From positions 1 through 30,430 of the forward strand of contig CAUYUA010000224.1 in assembly GCA_963575675.1 (NCBI GenBank): a DNA stretch of 30,430 nt, written 5' to 3'. Below, one piece after another: positions 8,345-16,028 of the stretch. This DNA comes from CAUYUA01 sp963575675. Its GTDB lineage: Bacteria > Pseudomonadota > Alphaproteobacteria > Azospirillales > Azospirillaceae. Under the pieces are notes generated by a model. It ran no database searches, was not told the DNA's origin, and saw only the letters and a program-made list of their open reading frames with translations. The stretch's first letter is position 1, and the number at the start of each line of letters is the position of its first letter. The translations under genes and the position numbers were made by a program.

Positions 8345-8862
8345 GAAATAAAAATCGAAAGAGACTGTGTTCGTGGTCGTGGGGATCATCGGGGGGGGGC
8401 ATAAGAGGGTGGGATGCGTCTCCTCTTATTTGTCAGAATGGAGAACATCTTGCGGCTTGCGTGTTTATAGCGCTGTATATTTTGGACTGTTCCATTCTTT
8501 ACGTATTTGTTTGACTCTCGGTTTTCGTAGCAAATTTTCATCATGGTCGCCTTTTCCGATTCTTCTTGAAAGGGGGACATAAAATAATTGAATTTATCTT
8601 AAAAATTAAGACTCTTGTTGTTCGGTCGTGTGCATTAAAAACCTGTCCGGACAGGCTCTTAGGGCTCAATGATCCTGTTTATTTTTGTGTGGCTCGCGCT
8701 GTGTTGTTGGGCGCGGAAAGAGTCTGCTCGGACAGGATATTAGAAATAGATCATCGAAATGTCGTAAAACTGAAACAGTTGACGTCTATGGTGACGATCA
8801 TCATTTGTTTTTATGTGGGCCTTTTTAAGTGTTGTCGCCGAAGAAATAAAGAGGGAGACGTC
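8345..8862. other. Intergenic leader between hyf operon and STAS gene
   Basis: About 518 bases without a convincing gene. Shortly after the hyfI-like stop is GAGACTGTGTTCGTGGTC (8361-8378), related to the stem-loop family but with little stem left. A run of ten G occurs at 8390-8399. Short + strand frames (8367-8582, and an N-terminal extension from 8566) have no ribosome site and look fortuitous. A 14-bp palindrome and a decayed second copy (8642 and 8723) suggest regulatory DNA for the STAS gene. Confidence 0.5.
8642..8655. promoter_or_regulatory. Perfect 14-bp palindrome, possible operator
   Basis: CCTGTCCGGACAGG reads the same on both strands. A weaker copy, TCTGCTCGGACAGG, lies at 8723-8736, 81 bases downstream, with the same right half and followed by a similar TTAG sequence. 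Two related sites at a near eight-turn spacing (81/10.5) upstream of the STAS-chemoreceptor pair suggest a dimeric DNA-binding protein. No protein can be assigned to it from the sequence. Confidence 0.4.
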
Positions 8863-9237
8863 ATGTTGTTGGAGTCCTTTTCCGATAAAAGCGCGCCGGA
8901 GAAAAACCAGATTTTTCAAAACGAAACTGGGTTGCAATATGATGTTTCAATGCATGGGAATGTTACGGAAGTTTCATTGAAAGGACGGATGTGCTTTTCC
9001 GATCATAATATTTTTTCAAAAATCATGTCGACATTCGATGTGAATCCTGGTCATCAGATTGTCTTTAATTTGTCGAAATTGGATTATGTCGATTCGTCGG
9101 GGTTAGGAATGTTTCTGATTGCCGATGATGAAGCAAGAAGAAAATCTATAAAATTTCGCATAGTTTCTCCTAAAAGCGAAGTCCAACGGATATTTGCTCT
9201 TGGAAAACTTGATAGGATTCTTGACGTCAAGTCCTAA
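8863..9237 (+). CDS. STAS-domain protein (anti-sigma factor antagonist-like)
   Basis: A 124-residue single STAS domain with a short leader. The pattern VTEVSLKGRMCFSDHNIFSK followed by HQIVFNLSKLDYVDSSGLGM is characteristic: the second Ser of DSSGLG (near residue 84) is the site phosphorylated in SpoIIAA/RsbV-type proteins. Such proteins switch partner anti-sigma kinases or, in some bacteria, act in chemotaxis-like signalling. The start at 8863 has AGGGAG about six bases upstream; a longer frame from 8566 has no ribosome site. A chemoreceptor starts 43 bases after the stop in the same direction, so the two are likely co-transcribed. No partner kinase or phosphatase gene lies in the window. 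Confidence 0.85.
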   Translation: MLLESFSDKSAPEKNQIFQNETGLQYDVSMHGNVTEVSLKGRMCFSDHNIFSKIMSTFDVNPGHQIVFNLSKLDYVDSSGLGMFLIADDEARRKSIKFRIVSPKSEVQRIFALGKLDRILDVKS

Positions 9238-9280
9238 GAGGAACGATTCATTCGCGTTTGGCCGTTGGAAGGTTAAAACG

Positions 9281-11242
9281 ATGTTTTCAAATATCCCTAT
9301 CGGGATGCGCATAGGTCTCCTGGTCATCTCTTCGATCTTTACGTTGTTGTTAGTCGGCGTTGCCGTGTCTTTGGGAGAAGAGAAAATATCCGACGCTGCG
9401 CGTGATTTAAATCATCACCGCATCATTTTTGAGCAAGTTTCCTCTATTGAAAGACGGGCGGGGCAGTTGCGCAACCTCGCGTCTCGCTTCATCTCGACGC
9501 GAGACGCCGCCGTTGTTCCGTTGGTTCGTCGGGCTTTCATCGATATCCGTCGAAGCCTGGATCATTTGAAAAGCGTGTTTTCTTCTTCTGACGAGACGTC
9601 AAGCGAGGTGGACGCTCTTTTGCAGAACGTGGCGGCTCCTGCCGATGGTTTCGACGCGTTGGCGCGGACGGCCGAAGAGTTGGGATTGAATGATTTCTCC
9701 GGTTTGAGAGGTCGATTGCGCGCTTCAAGCAAGGAGGTCGAAACGGAACTGGCGACATGGGCCAATGTCGAGAAGCTGTTGGTTCCAATGCTGACCATGA
9801 GGGTGATGGAAAAGAACTTCATTATCTATGGAGACGATACGTTCTTGGGGCCTCATCAGAAGGCTTTTAACGAATTTGACTTTAAGATTGATGTCGTCGG
9901 TCTTAGTGGTGACGCTATCGATCGTTTGCAGATGCTTGTCAAAAACTACAAGAAAGATTTTATGACATTCGTTGCAGGCGGTAAAAAATTTGCAGCCGAG
10001 GTCAAAGAATTTGAGGGTGCGTTGATGGCCATGTATCCGGCTTTCGAGCGACTGCTTGAGGGCGCGCGCGGAGGCATGATCGAGGCGGAGGAACGGCAAA
10101 GTCGCGTTCGTGACGATGTCGTGCAAACGACGGTCGTCGTTCTTATTGTTTTGGTGGTCGTCTTCATTACCTTTAGCCTTATGGTGGCCGCGAGCTTGAC
10201 TCGACCGCTGCGATTGATTGAAACGGTGATGATTCGTTTGGCAAACGGCGATCAAGAGACCGACATTCCGGGTGTAATCAGACGGGATGAAATCGGTTCT
10301 ATGGCGCGGGCGGTGCAAATCTTTAAGGATAATCTGCTTCACGCCCGCGCGTTGGAACAAAAAAACCAAGCTATTCGGAGGGAAGAAGAGAACAAACGCA
10401 AAGAAGCGCTGTTAGAAATTGCCGGAAGTTTCGAAAGTGCGTTTGGGAAAATTCTTTCTACGGTTCAGACGGCGATTCACAGAATCCAAGACGGCGCGTA
10501 TACTCTGCGCGACACTGCCGAAATTATGAAGGAGCAGGCTGAAAACACCTCGAATAAATCAAAGAAAACGTCGGAGATCGTCGCGCTGGTTCGGCAAGTT
10601 GCTGAAAATTTGTCGGAATCGATCGGAGACATCGGTGGGCGCGTCGTCATCGCCGGCGAAGCTGTCCGGAAAGCAGTGGAGCACACTAGAAACAGCGACG
10701 CCATGGTTCGCGCGTTGGCTGACAGCTCTAGTCGGATCGGCGAAATCACTAAAATTATAGAAGTCATCGCCGGTCAGACTAATTTGCTTGCGCTGAATGC
10801 GACCATAGAGGCCGCCAGAGCGGGAGAGGCTGGGCGCGGCTTCTCTGTCGTCGCCAGCGAGGTCAAGGCTTTGGCCGGTCAAACCGCTAAGGCGACAGAG
10901 GAGATTGCAAGCCAGATCAATGCAATTCAGGAGGCGACCGGAAATGTGGTCGAAACGATCCAAAACATTCGTTCGACCATTGAAGAAGTTGACGGTTTGT
11001 CGTCTTCCGTGTCCATCTCTGTTAAGCGTCAATTGGCCGAAACCCATAGAATCGTTGACGCTGTGCGGGAGGCGACGACCAACACCGAAGAGGTGTCGGA
11101 AAGCGTTGTGACAATGGTTGTGAAGTCGGCGGAAACCGGAGCTTCGGCCATCAGTATGATATGTTCCGCCGGGCAATTGAGTGAAGAATTTCGACAATTG
11201 CAAGAGAATGCAAATTGTTTCATTTACTCGATTAGCCAATAG
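9281..11242 (+). CDS. Transmembrane methyl-accepting chemotaxis protein
   Basis: A 653-residue chemoreceptor. Layout: cytoplasmic start, first membrane helix (about 12-32), a long helical sensing region (about 35-280) expected in the periplasm, second membrane helix (about 281-303), HAMP domain (303-356, TRPLRLIETVMIRLANGD), then the signalling domain with the conserved hairpin tip IAGQTNLLALNATIEAARAG followed by EAGRGFSVVASEVKALAGQT (about 497-535). It should control the CheA kinase; the ligand is unknown. The sensing region is all-helical, resembling four-helix or double-helical-bundle sensors, but I cannot assign a named domain. The start at 9281 has GGAAGG eight bases upstream. It follows the STAS gene closely. 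There is no obvious CheR-binding pentapeptide at the C-terminus. Confidence 0.92.
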   Translation: MFSNIPIGMRIGLLVISSIFTLLLVGVAVSLGEEKISDAARDLNHHRIIFEQVSSIERRAGQLRNLASRFISTRDAAVVPLVRRAFIDIRRSLDHLKSVFSSSDETSSEVDALLQNVAAPADGFDALARTAEELGLNDFSGLRGRLRASSKEVETELATWANVEKLLVPMLTMRVMEKNFIIYGDDTFLGPHQKAFNEFDFKIDVVGLSGDAIDRLQMLVKNYKKDFMTFVAGGKKFAAEVKEFEGALMAMYPAFERLLEGARGGMIEAEERQSRVRDDVVQTTVVVLIVLVVVFITFSLMVAASLTRPLRLIETVMIRLANGDQETDIPGVIRRDEIGSMARAVQIFKDNLLHARALEQKNQAIRREEENKRKEALLEIAGSFESAFGKILSTVQTAIHRIQDGAYTLRDTAEIMKEQAENTSNKSKKTSEIVALVRQVAENLSESIGDIGGRVVIAGEAVRKAVEHTRNSDAMVRALADSSSRIGEITKIIEVIAGQTNLLALNATIEAARAGEAGRGFSVVASEVKALAGQTAKATEEIASQINAIQEATGNVVETIQNIRSTIEEVDGLSSSVSISVKRQLAETHRIVDAVREATTNTEEVSESVVTMVVKSAETGASAISMICSAGQLSEEFRQLQENANCFIYSISQ

Positions 11243-11554
11243 CTTGTAACCGGGCCTGTGTGAGGTGGTTCTGGAACTCGACAGAAATAGTTAATCTTGA
11301 GACGATATGTTGTTCTTTATGTGAATGGGATATCGGAATATGTGAGGCAATGTCATCAAATTAAGGTCGATTAGACGCCGATCGCTCCGCAGACCAGGGC
11401 TTTACTCTGGACCGCCAAAGGCCGAGAGGCCTTTGGAAATCATGATTTGGAGTTTGTAATGAATTAAGGCGAGTGTAATCTTTGTTAGGCGTTTTCCTTA
11501 ATTCGACGACATTGCTCTTGAGTTGCTTTTTTGGTTTTCTTGTGAATTAGGTTG
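11243..11554. other. Intergenic region carrying a dispersed repeat copy
   Basis: Separates the chemoreceptor from the convergent small gene. The only clear structure is the dispersed two-hairpin element at about 11384-11520; the rest is AT-rich with no recognised promoter or gene. Confidence 0.6.
11384..11520 (-). repeat. Dispersed two-hairpin repeat, copy in - orientation
   Basis: Contains a perfect 9-bp hairpin, CCAAAGGCC-GAGA-GGCCTTTGG (11415-11436), next to GACCAGGGCTTTACTCTGGACC. Read on the - strand it goes TTACAAACTCCAAATCATGA, then the hairpin, then GGCGGTCC, matching the copy at the end of the window (TTACAAACTCCAAGTCATGG, hairpin, GGCGGGTC). The GAATTAAGG stretch near 11500 corresponds to GAATTGAAA in the other copies. 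The outer limits are approximate. Confidence 0.8.
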
Positions 11555-11815
11555 CTATTGTCTGAACGAATTGGGCCTGCTGGGGCCGGATGTTCGCGCC
11601 GAAGGTTTTGCGCGCGGTTTTTTTTCTTGCTCGGGTTGGCTGAGTTCCTCCTCCAGAGATTTGATTTTCTGAATGATGTTTGTACGGATGCTTTCGTTGA
11701 CCGTCGGCTTGAGCCCCGCCAACTGATCGCGCAATTGTTGCAGGATCAGTTGTTTTTGCTCGCGTGAGCGTTTAATGGCGACGTTGTCGGAGTGCTGGCC
11801 TTCGAAGGCGCGCAT
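11555..11815 (-). CDS. Small helical protein of unknown function
   Basis: An 86-residue protein, highly charged and Gln-rich. Residues 15-62 look like one or two amphipathic helices (KRSREQKQLILQQLRDQLAG, then TNIIQKIKSLEEELSQ), possibly a coiled coil; the tail is basic and Pro/Ser-rich, likely disordered. I do not recognise a family. Its start codon and first 14 codons lie inside a perfect 139-bp tandem duplication, so a second start and upstream region are present 139 bases further up; that copy would run into a stop after 17 residues. The gene lies downstream of the ChvI-like regulator on the same strand but is separated from it by a strong hairpin, so it probably has its own promoter within the duplicated unit. 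Confidence 0.6.
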   Translation of the reverse strand: MRAFEGQHSDNVAIKRSREQKQLILQQLRDQLAGLKPTVNESIRTNIIQKIKSLEEELSQPEQEKKPRAKPSARTSGPSRPNSFRQ

Positions 11816-12050
11816 GAGAGTCTCTTGGACAATGATGGAAAGTTAGCGCGCGGACAAGGCGCGCGGAGCCCAGCTCAATATCATTGGCGTGGAAGCAAGG
11901 TCAAGGGCGACTAATGGCGACGTTGTCGGAGTGCTGGCCTTCGAAGGCGCGCATGAGAGTCTCTTGGACAATGATGGAAAGTTAGCGCGCGGACAAGGCG
12001 CGCGGAGCCCAGCTCAATATCATTGGCGTGGAAGCAAGGTCAAGGGCGAC
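11773..12050. repeat. Perfect 139-bp tandem duplication
   Basis: Bases 11773-11911 and 11912-12050 are identical as far as I can read, starting TAATGGCGACGTTGTCGG and ending TCAAGGGCGAC. The unit includes the first codons of the small - strand gene plus about 96 bases of its upstream DNA. The lack of divergence implies a recent event or active sequence exchange. Each copy also holds a GCGCGCGGACAAGGCGCGCG stretch. Confidence 0.95.
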
Positions 12051-12088
12051 TCACATTGGCGGTAAGGATAGTCTTCGACTATTCTGAG

Positions 12089-12139
12089 TAAAAATTATAC
12101 GACTCCAGGGACTGCGTTCCTGGAGTCGTATAATTTTTA
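12089..12139 (-). terminator. 21-bp perfect inverted repeat, terminator of chvI-like gene
   Basis: Arms of 21 bases (TAAAAATTATACGACTCCAGG and its exact complement) enclose the nine-base loop GACTGCGTT. Located 12 bases past the stop of the response regulator gene, with A/T-rich outer ends that give a U-run in either direction. The inner part CTCCAGGGACTGCGTTCCTGGAG resembles the stem-loop at 13852-13889. Confidence 0.85.
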
Positions 12140-12150
12140 TGTAGGCGACG

Positions 12151-12849
12151 TCAATTTTCTCGATAGCGATAACCGACCCCGTACAAGGTTTCGATTTGGG
12201 AAAACTCTGTATCTATGGCCTTGAATTTTTTGCGTAATCTTTTGATGTGGCTATCAATGGTTCTATCGTCGACATAGATGTTTTCTCCGTAGGCGGCGTC
12301 AATCAACTGATCCCGATTTTTGACATGTCCGGGCCGTATCGCCAAAGTTTTTACCAACAAAAATTCGGTCACGGTCAAATCAACCGATTGTCCTTTCCAG
12401 GTGCAGGAATGGCGGGCTCCATCTAAAGTCAGAAGCCCCCGTGTAAGCACTGTTCCCGGGTCTTGTGCGTCACGGTTATCATCCAGAGTTCTTCGTCTCA
12501 GAAGTGCGCGAATTCTCTCGATCAGCAATCGCAAGGAGAACGGTTTTGTAATATAGTCGTCCGCTCCCATGCGTAATCCACGGACTTCGTCTTCTTCTTC
12601 GTCTTTCGAGGTGAGAAAAATAATCGGCATGGTTGTGGTTTGACGTAAGCGCGCCAACAGCTCCATGCCGTCGAGGCGCGGCATTTTGATGTCGAGCACC
12701 GCTAAATCGGCCGGGCGCTGTGTTAATCCGCGCAGAGCTTCGGCGCCGTCGGCATAACACCGAATCTCAAAGCCTTCAGCTTCTAGCGCCATTGCAACCG
12801 AAGTCAGGATATGTCGGTCGTCATCGACCAGAACGATAGTTTGCGGCAT
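12151..12849 (-). CDS. chvI: OmpR-family response regulator, ChvI-like
   Basis: A 232-residue regulator. The receiver domain (1-118) has the acidic pocket VDDD (8-11), phospho-acceptor Asp53 in VLDIKMPRLDG, Thr/Ser near 80 and Lys102 in ITKPF. The C-terminal winged-helix domain (about 135-232) ends in TLYGVGYRY, typical of OmpR/PhoB proteins. The motif TSKDEEEDEVRGLRMGADDY resembles ChvI of alphaproteobacteria, which controls envelope and acid responses together with the kinase ChvG. No histidine kinase gene adjoins it here: it is followed by a hairpin and a small gene, and faces the HugZ-like gene upstream across 160 bases. The ChvI name is a judgement from sequence flavour. Confidence 0.85.
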   Translation of the reverse strand: MPQTIVLVDDDRHILTSVAMALEAEGFEIRCYADGAEALRGLTQRPADLAVLDIKMPRLDGMELLARLRQTTTMPIIFLTSKDEEEDEVRGLRMGADDYITKPFSLRLLIERIRALLRRRTLDDNRDAQDPGTVLTRGLLTLDGARHSCTWKGQSVDLTVTEFLLVKTLAIRPGHVKNRDQLIDAAYGENIYVDDRTIDSHIKRLRKKFKAIDTEFSQIETLYGVGYRYREN

Positions 12850-13014
12850 CCGGTGTTATGCCTTTTGTTTGCAAGGCGGTTGCGGTCAAAATATACGCTG
12901 CGTCGAGGCGATGATATAGCGTATTGTCGCATCACGGCGCAATTAAGGCGCCTTTCGATTGATGTCGTTTATACGGTTTGGAAAGTTTAGGAAAATTTAG
13001 GAAGGGGGATGTTC

Positions 13015-13836
13015 ATGGGCTCCAACGATTCTTTCGGCGAAAAAGTGCGGCGGATGATGCGCTCCACCGACCGGGCGGCTTTGGCGACCTTGGAGCGTCC
13101 GTTGGTCGAAAAGAAAACCGCTCGGCAAGATGGCGAGGCGTCGGCTGAACTTAACGGCGGGTGGCCGATGGCGACTCTGGCGATGGTTGCTTTTGATTAC
13201 GACGCCAGCCCGTTGTTGTTGATCTCCGAGTTGGCGGAGCATACTCGTAATTTGCGTGTTGATGATCGGGTTGGATTATTGTTCGATGGGTCGCTCGGGA
13301 TGGATGAGCCTTTGGCTGGCGCGCGCGCTTCGGTTTTGGGGCGTGTTCGGCGTAGTCAAGAACCTCATCATTTTGCGCGGTTTGTGTCGCGGCACCCTGG
13401 GGCTTCTTCTTATGGCAGTTTTGGTGATTTTGCCGCGTATCGCATCGTCGTCGAGCGGGTGTATTGGGTTGCGGGGTTTGGCGCGGCGCGGTGGCTTTCT
13501 GCGGATCAAATGTTGTTTGCCAAAGTGGATGCTCGTTCCTTTGCAGAGGCGGAACGGGACGTGTTGTTGTATATGAACAACGAACATTTTGGTTCTGTTC
13601 AGCTTTACGCAACGGCTTTATTGGGATTGCCGGCGCGCGACGCTCAAGGGCGTGGGTGGATCATGACGGGGATTGATCCGGAGGGGTTTGATTTGCGATG
13701 TGGCGGGCGGGTTGCGCGTTGTTCTTTTGATTCTTTGGTGTCCTCGGCGGAGCAGGCGCAACATGAGTTTACTCAGTTGAGTAAGCGCGCTCGTGTTTTA
13801 TTGCACCAAGAACCTCAACAACGGAAGCAACTGTGA
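13015..13836 (+). CDS. HugZ-like pyridoxamine 5'-phosphate oxidase-fold protein
   Basis: About 273 residues. The N-terminal two thirds has the split-barrel flavin-binding fold of the HugZ/HutZ heme-utilisation family: ARxxMRSTDRAALATL, GWPMATLAMVAFDYDASPLL, ISELAEHTRNLRVDDRVGLL and RFVSRHPGASSYGSFGDFAA near 125-145. The C-terminal part (about 190-265, MNNEHFGSVQLYA..GIDPEGFDLRCGGR) matches the DUF2470-type domain that in HutZ-like proteins helps bind heme. A role in heme breakdown or handling, or general flavin oxidoreduction, is possible. The start at 13015 lies six bases after AGGAAGGGGG; the ATG at 13009 is too close. It is a single-gene unit ending in a hairpin shared with the convergent pseG-like gene. 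Confidence 0.82.
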   Translation: MGSNDSFGEKVRRMMRSTDRAALATLERPLVEKKTARQDGEASAELNGGWPMATLAMVAFDYDASPLLLISELAEHTRNLRVDDRVGLLFDGSLGMDEPLAGARASVLGRVRRSQEPHHFARFVSRHPGASSYGSFGDFAAYRIVVERVYWVAGFGAARWLSADQMLFAKVDARSFAEAERDVLLYMNNEHFGSVQLYATALLGLPARDAQGRGWIMTGIDPEGFDLRCGGRVARCSFDSLVSSAEQAQHEFTQLSKRARVLLHQEPQQRKQL

Positions 13837-13851
13837 GTGCGTAAAAATTGA

Positions 13852-13889
13852 AAGGGTCCAGGGACTGTGTTTCCAGTCGCTGGACCCTT
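13852..13889. terminator. Bidirectional terminator hairpin
   Basis: AAGGGTCCAG (13852-13861) pairs with CTGGACCCTT (13880-13889), with inner GACTG/CAGTC pairing. It is flanked by A-rich sequence on the left and TTATGTTTTAT on the right, and lies between two convergent genes (HugZ-like and PseG-like). It belongs to the GACTGYGTT stem-loop family. Confidence 0.8.
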
Positions 13890-13901
13890 ATGTTTTATAG
13901 C

Positions 13902-14945
13902 TTAAGGGGAAAGGGCGCGGGCAATCCGTAGGGCGCCTTGAGCATCAACCAAAGTTCGAGCGTTTTCAGACATAGCCTTTCGAATTGCGAGATTCTGCCA
14001 CAGGATCGTGGTTGTTTCGACGATTCGGTCGCAGACGTCGGCGCCGCGTGCGTCAATGGAGCGACACCATCCGGTTGCCGTCGCCGGTCCCGCCGCCGGA
14101 GCTTGATTGTCCGCCACGACAACCAGCAATGTCGGAACGCCCAAAGCAGCCAGTTCTCCCACTGTTCCACCGCCGGCGGAAATCGCCAATCCGGCGCGAT
14201 TCATCAATGATCCCATGTCTGCGCAATTAAAATGCGTTTCAACGCGATTACCGAAAGCGGCTGCGACTTGTATGATTTCATCTTTATGGGGATTGCTTGG
14301 GCCGATGGCGACGATCAAGCGCTCTTCTGTGGATAGAATCATCACCAACCGCTTCAGACACGGCGTCGTCAAAGCCAATGGGTCGGAACCGCCAAAGGTC
14401 AACAACAAAGCGCGGCGCTGCTCAAAGGGCAGAGAGGGAGCGGCTTTGGCGTTGCGGATTTCGCGTCGCAACGGAGCATAAGCCGGGCCCAGCAATAGTT
14501 GAGCGTTCGGCGCGATTCGATCATAAGGAAGAGTTTTCGCCGCCGGAGATGGGTTGACCACAATATCGGCATAGAGGTTTGGCAATGTCGCCAGATCATC
14601 GAAGGCAAGGATCGTCAGACGTTTTTCGGTGGCTAATCCGGCGCGCCAAGAGGACTCGAACTGATACCCGTCGACAATGGCGCCTTCGGCGTTGAGGGCG
14701 GTTGCTAAAGCGCGAACGGCGGTGAGGTCGTCAAAGCCTCCTGCCGCTGAAGGGGTGAGGTCAAGCCGATGAACGACCATTCCCGCCGTGCGTAGTCGCT
14801 CTTCCAGAGCCGTCGGCAAAGACACGGTTATAAAATGGCATTGAACTCCTGTATCGATCAAGGCTTCGGCAACCGCCAGGCACCTCATGACATGGCCGGT
14901 TCCCATGAATGGGTCGGCGTCGGCGCGGATGATAATTGTACGCAT
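13902..14945 (-). CDS. pseG: PseG-like UDP-sugar hydrolase (pseudaminic acid pathway)
   Basis: A 347-residue GT-B-fold protein. The start RADADPFMGTGHVMRCLAVA carries the GTGHVMRCL motif of PseG, which removes UDP from UDP-2,4-diacetamido-2,4,6-trideoxy-L-altrose to supply pseudaminic acid, a sugar used for flagellin or surface glycans. FGGSDPLALT near 190, and the C-terminal GLAISAGGGTVGELAALGVP (the glycosyltransferase-like nucleotide site), support the family. The ATG at 14945 is preferred over the TTG one codon earlier. No other pse genes are nearby, which is unusual because they normally cluster; they may lie elsewhere. An SpsG/FnlB-like sugar hydrolase is the main alternative. Confidence 0.8.
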   Translation of the reverse strand: MRTIIIRADADPFMGTGHVMRCLAVAEALIDTGVQCHFITVSLPTALEERLRTAGMVVHRLDLTPSAAGGFDDLTAVRALATALNAEGAIVDGYQFESSWRAGLATEKRLTILAFDDLATLPNLYADIVVNPSPAAKTLPYDRIAPNAQLLLGPAYAPLRREIRNAKAAPSLPFEQRRALLLTFGGSDPLALTTPCLKRLVMILSTEERLIVAIGPSNPHKDEIIQVAAAFGNRVETHFNCADMGSLMNRAGLAISAGGGTVGELAALGVPTLLVVVADNQAPAAGPATATGWCRSIDARGADVCDRIVETTTILWQNLAIRKAMSENARTLVDAQGALRIARALSP

Positions 14946-15230
14946 CAATAAGAAACCCCCCGCACAGCGCGCGCAAAGAGGCGCATGTGGCGCATGTGCG
15001 GGGTGGGTGGGGCGTTTTTTGGTAAGATCGTCATTATTAGGATGAACAACGCCAGAGGCGTCGTCGTCAAGAGCGTCGTCGTTGGAAGCTTCTTATCCTC
15101 ATCGTTGGAGGAGACTTTTGCTCCTCCGCGTAATTTGTTGGACGATTTCAAAGACGAACGAATTGCGTTTTCAGGAGAACAAACGATCGGCTTGAAAAGA
15201 GTTTCTCTTTGTTTTTGGATTGGGAGTTCT
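14946..15230. other. Gap between pseG-like and marR-like genes
   Basis: About 285 bases. Open frames on both strands (about 14985-15314 + and 14945-15250 -) overlap the neighbouring genes and show no recognisable protein or ribosome site. A 9-base direct repeat GGCGCATGT occurs at 14980-14997. It presumably holds the pseG promoter on the - strand; none is convincingly visible. Confidence 0.4.
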
Positions 15231-15797
15231 CTATGCCACGGTTTGCTCATTTATGGGCCACTCGATGTGGTTGATGGCGCGTTTTGGTTCTGTGTCTTTG
15301 ATGTTGTTGCTTAGACTGACGTCATTAAGGTTTTTGATCATTTGGCGTAATACGTCGTTGACCATAGAAATATCTGGTCCGTGAATGCCGCGAATGGCCA
15401 TTTCTCCGACTTCCATGGAACACGGCATTAAGACGTCGCGTAATGTTCGTCCTTTGGTGGTGAGGTAGATGTTGATTTTCCTACGGTCATGCATATTACG
15501 CACGCGCTCGACCAATCCGCGTCGTTCCATGCTGTTTAGAGCGGTCACCGTAGTCGGCTCCATCATGCCGACTCGTTGGCTGAGTTCGCGTTGGGTGAGG
15601 CCGTCTTCTTCCCACAAAACCCGCAGAAAGAACCACTGTCCCATACTGACGCCGTGGTTGGCGATTCGCGTCTGAAGATTTCGCAGGAAGGCTCGATGCA
15701 AGTCTCTTACCAAATATCCAACAGTCGAATCAATCATAGCGGCTGGAGATTCATCGATTGAATTAGACTCCAGTGTTGTCATCCACGTCATCTTCAT
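15231..15797 (-). CDS. MarR-family transcriptional regulator
   Basis: About 188 residues with the MarR winged-helix fold: dimerisation helix YLVRDLHRAFLRNLQTRIAN, then GQWFFLRVLWEEDGLTQREL, recognition region SQRVGMMEPTTVTALNSMER, and wing RRGLVERVRNMHDRRKINIY followed by LTTKGR. These proteins are dimeric repressors released by small molecules, often phenolics, and commonly regulate themselves or neighbours. The start at 15797 has GGCGGG seven bases upstream; a longer form from 15812 has no ribosome site. An 8-bp inverted repeat about 95 bases upstream is a candidate operator. The target genes are not evident: it lies alone between the pseG-like gene and the thermonuclease-like gene. Confidence 0.88.
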   Translation of the reverse strand: MKMTWMTTLESNSIDESPAAMIDSTVGYLVRDLHRAFLRNLQTRIANHGVSMGQWFFLRVLWEEDGLTQRELSQRVGMMEPTTVTALNSMERRGLVERVRNMHDRRKINIYLTTKGRTLRDVLMPCSMEVGEMAIRGIHGPDISMVNDVLRQMIKNLNDVSLSNNIKDTEPKRAINHIEWPINEQTVA

Positions 15798-15891
15798 TGA
15801 TTTTCCCGCCATTGTTCATTAATTCTGTTGTTTTGTTCTGTTGTTTGCTTGGAGTTCTTTTTCACGATTTTCTTTGTTTGGATTCAACCTG

Positions 15892-15922
15892 TTGGGTTTT
15901 ATTTATATCCGAGCAAACCCAA
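15892..15922. promoter_or_regulatory. Inverted repeat upstream of marR-like gene
   Basis: TTGGGTTT, 15 bases, then AAACCCAA. The spacer is A/T-rich and on the - strand includes TATAAAT, which could be a -10 element of the marR-like gene. A symmetric site over a likely promoter fits autorepression, but nothing in the sequence proves binding. Confidence 0.35.
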
Positions 15923-16028
15923 TGTATGGTAAACGAAGTGTGCGCATATAAAAACATTTAATTTATATGTGGATGCATTTTTTTGAAGAATTGATGTTTA
16001 TCGTCTTTATGGGGAGGGAGGCCGTAAG

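Noticed and set aside
8367..8582. 71-residue + strand frame after the hyf operon
   Set aside because: No ribosome site, no recognisable protein, and it contains the poly-G run.
14985..15314. 109-residue + strand frame
   Set aside because: It overlaps the well supported marR-like gene and has no ribosome site or family resemblance.
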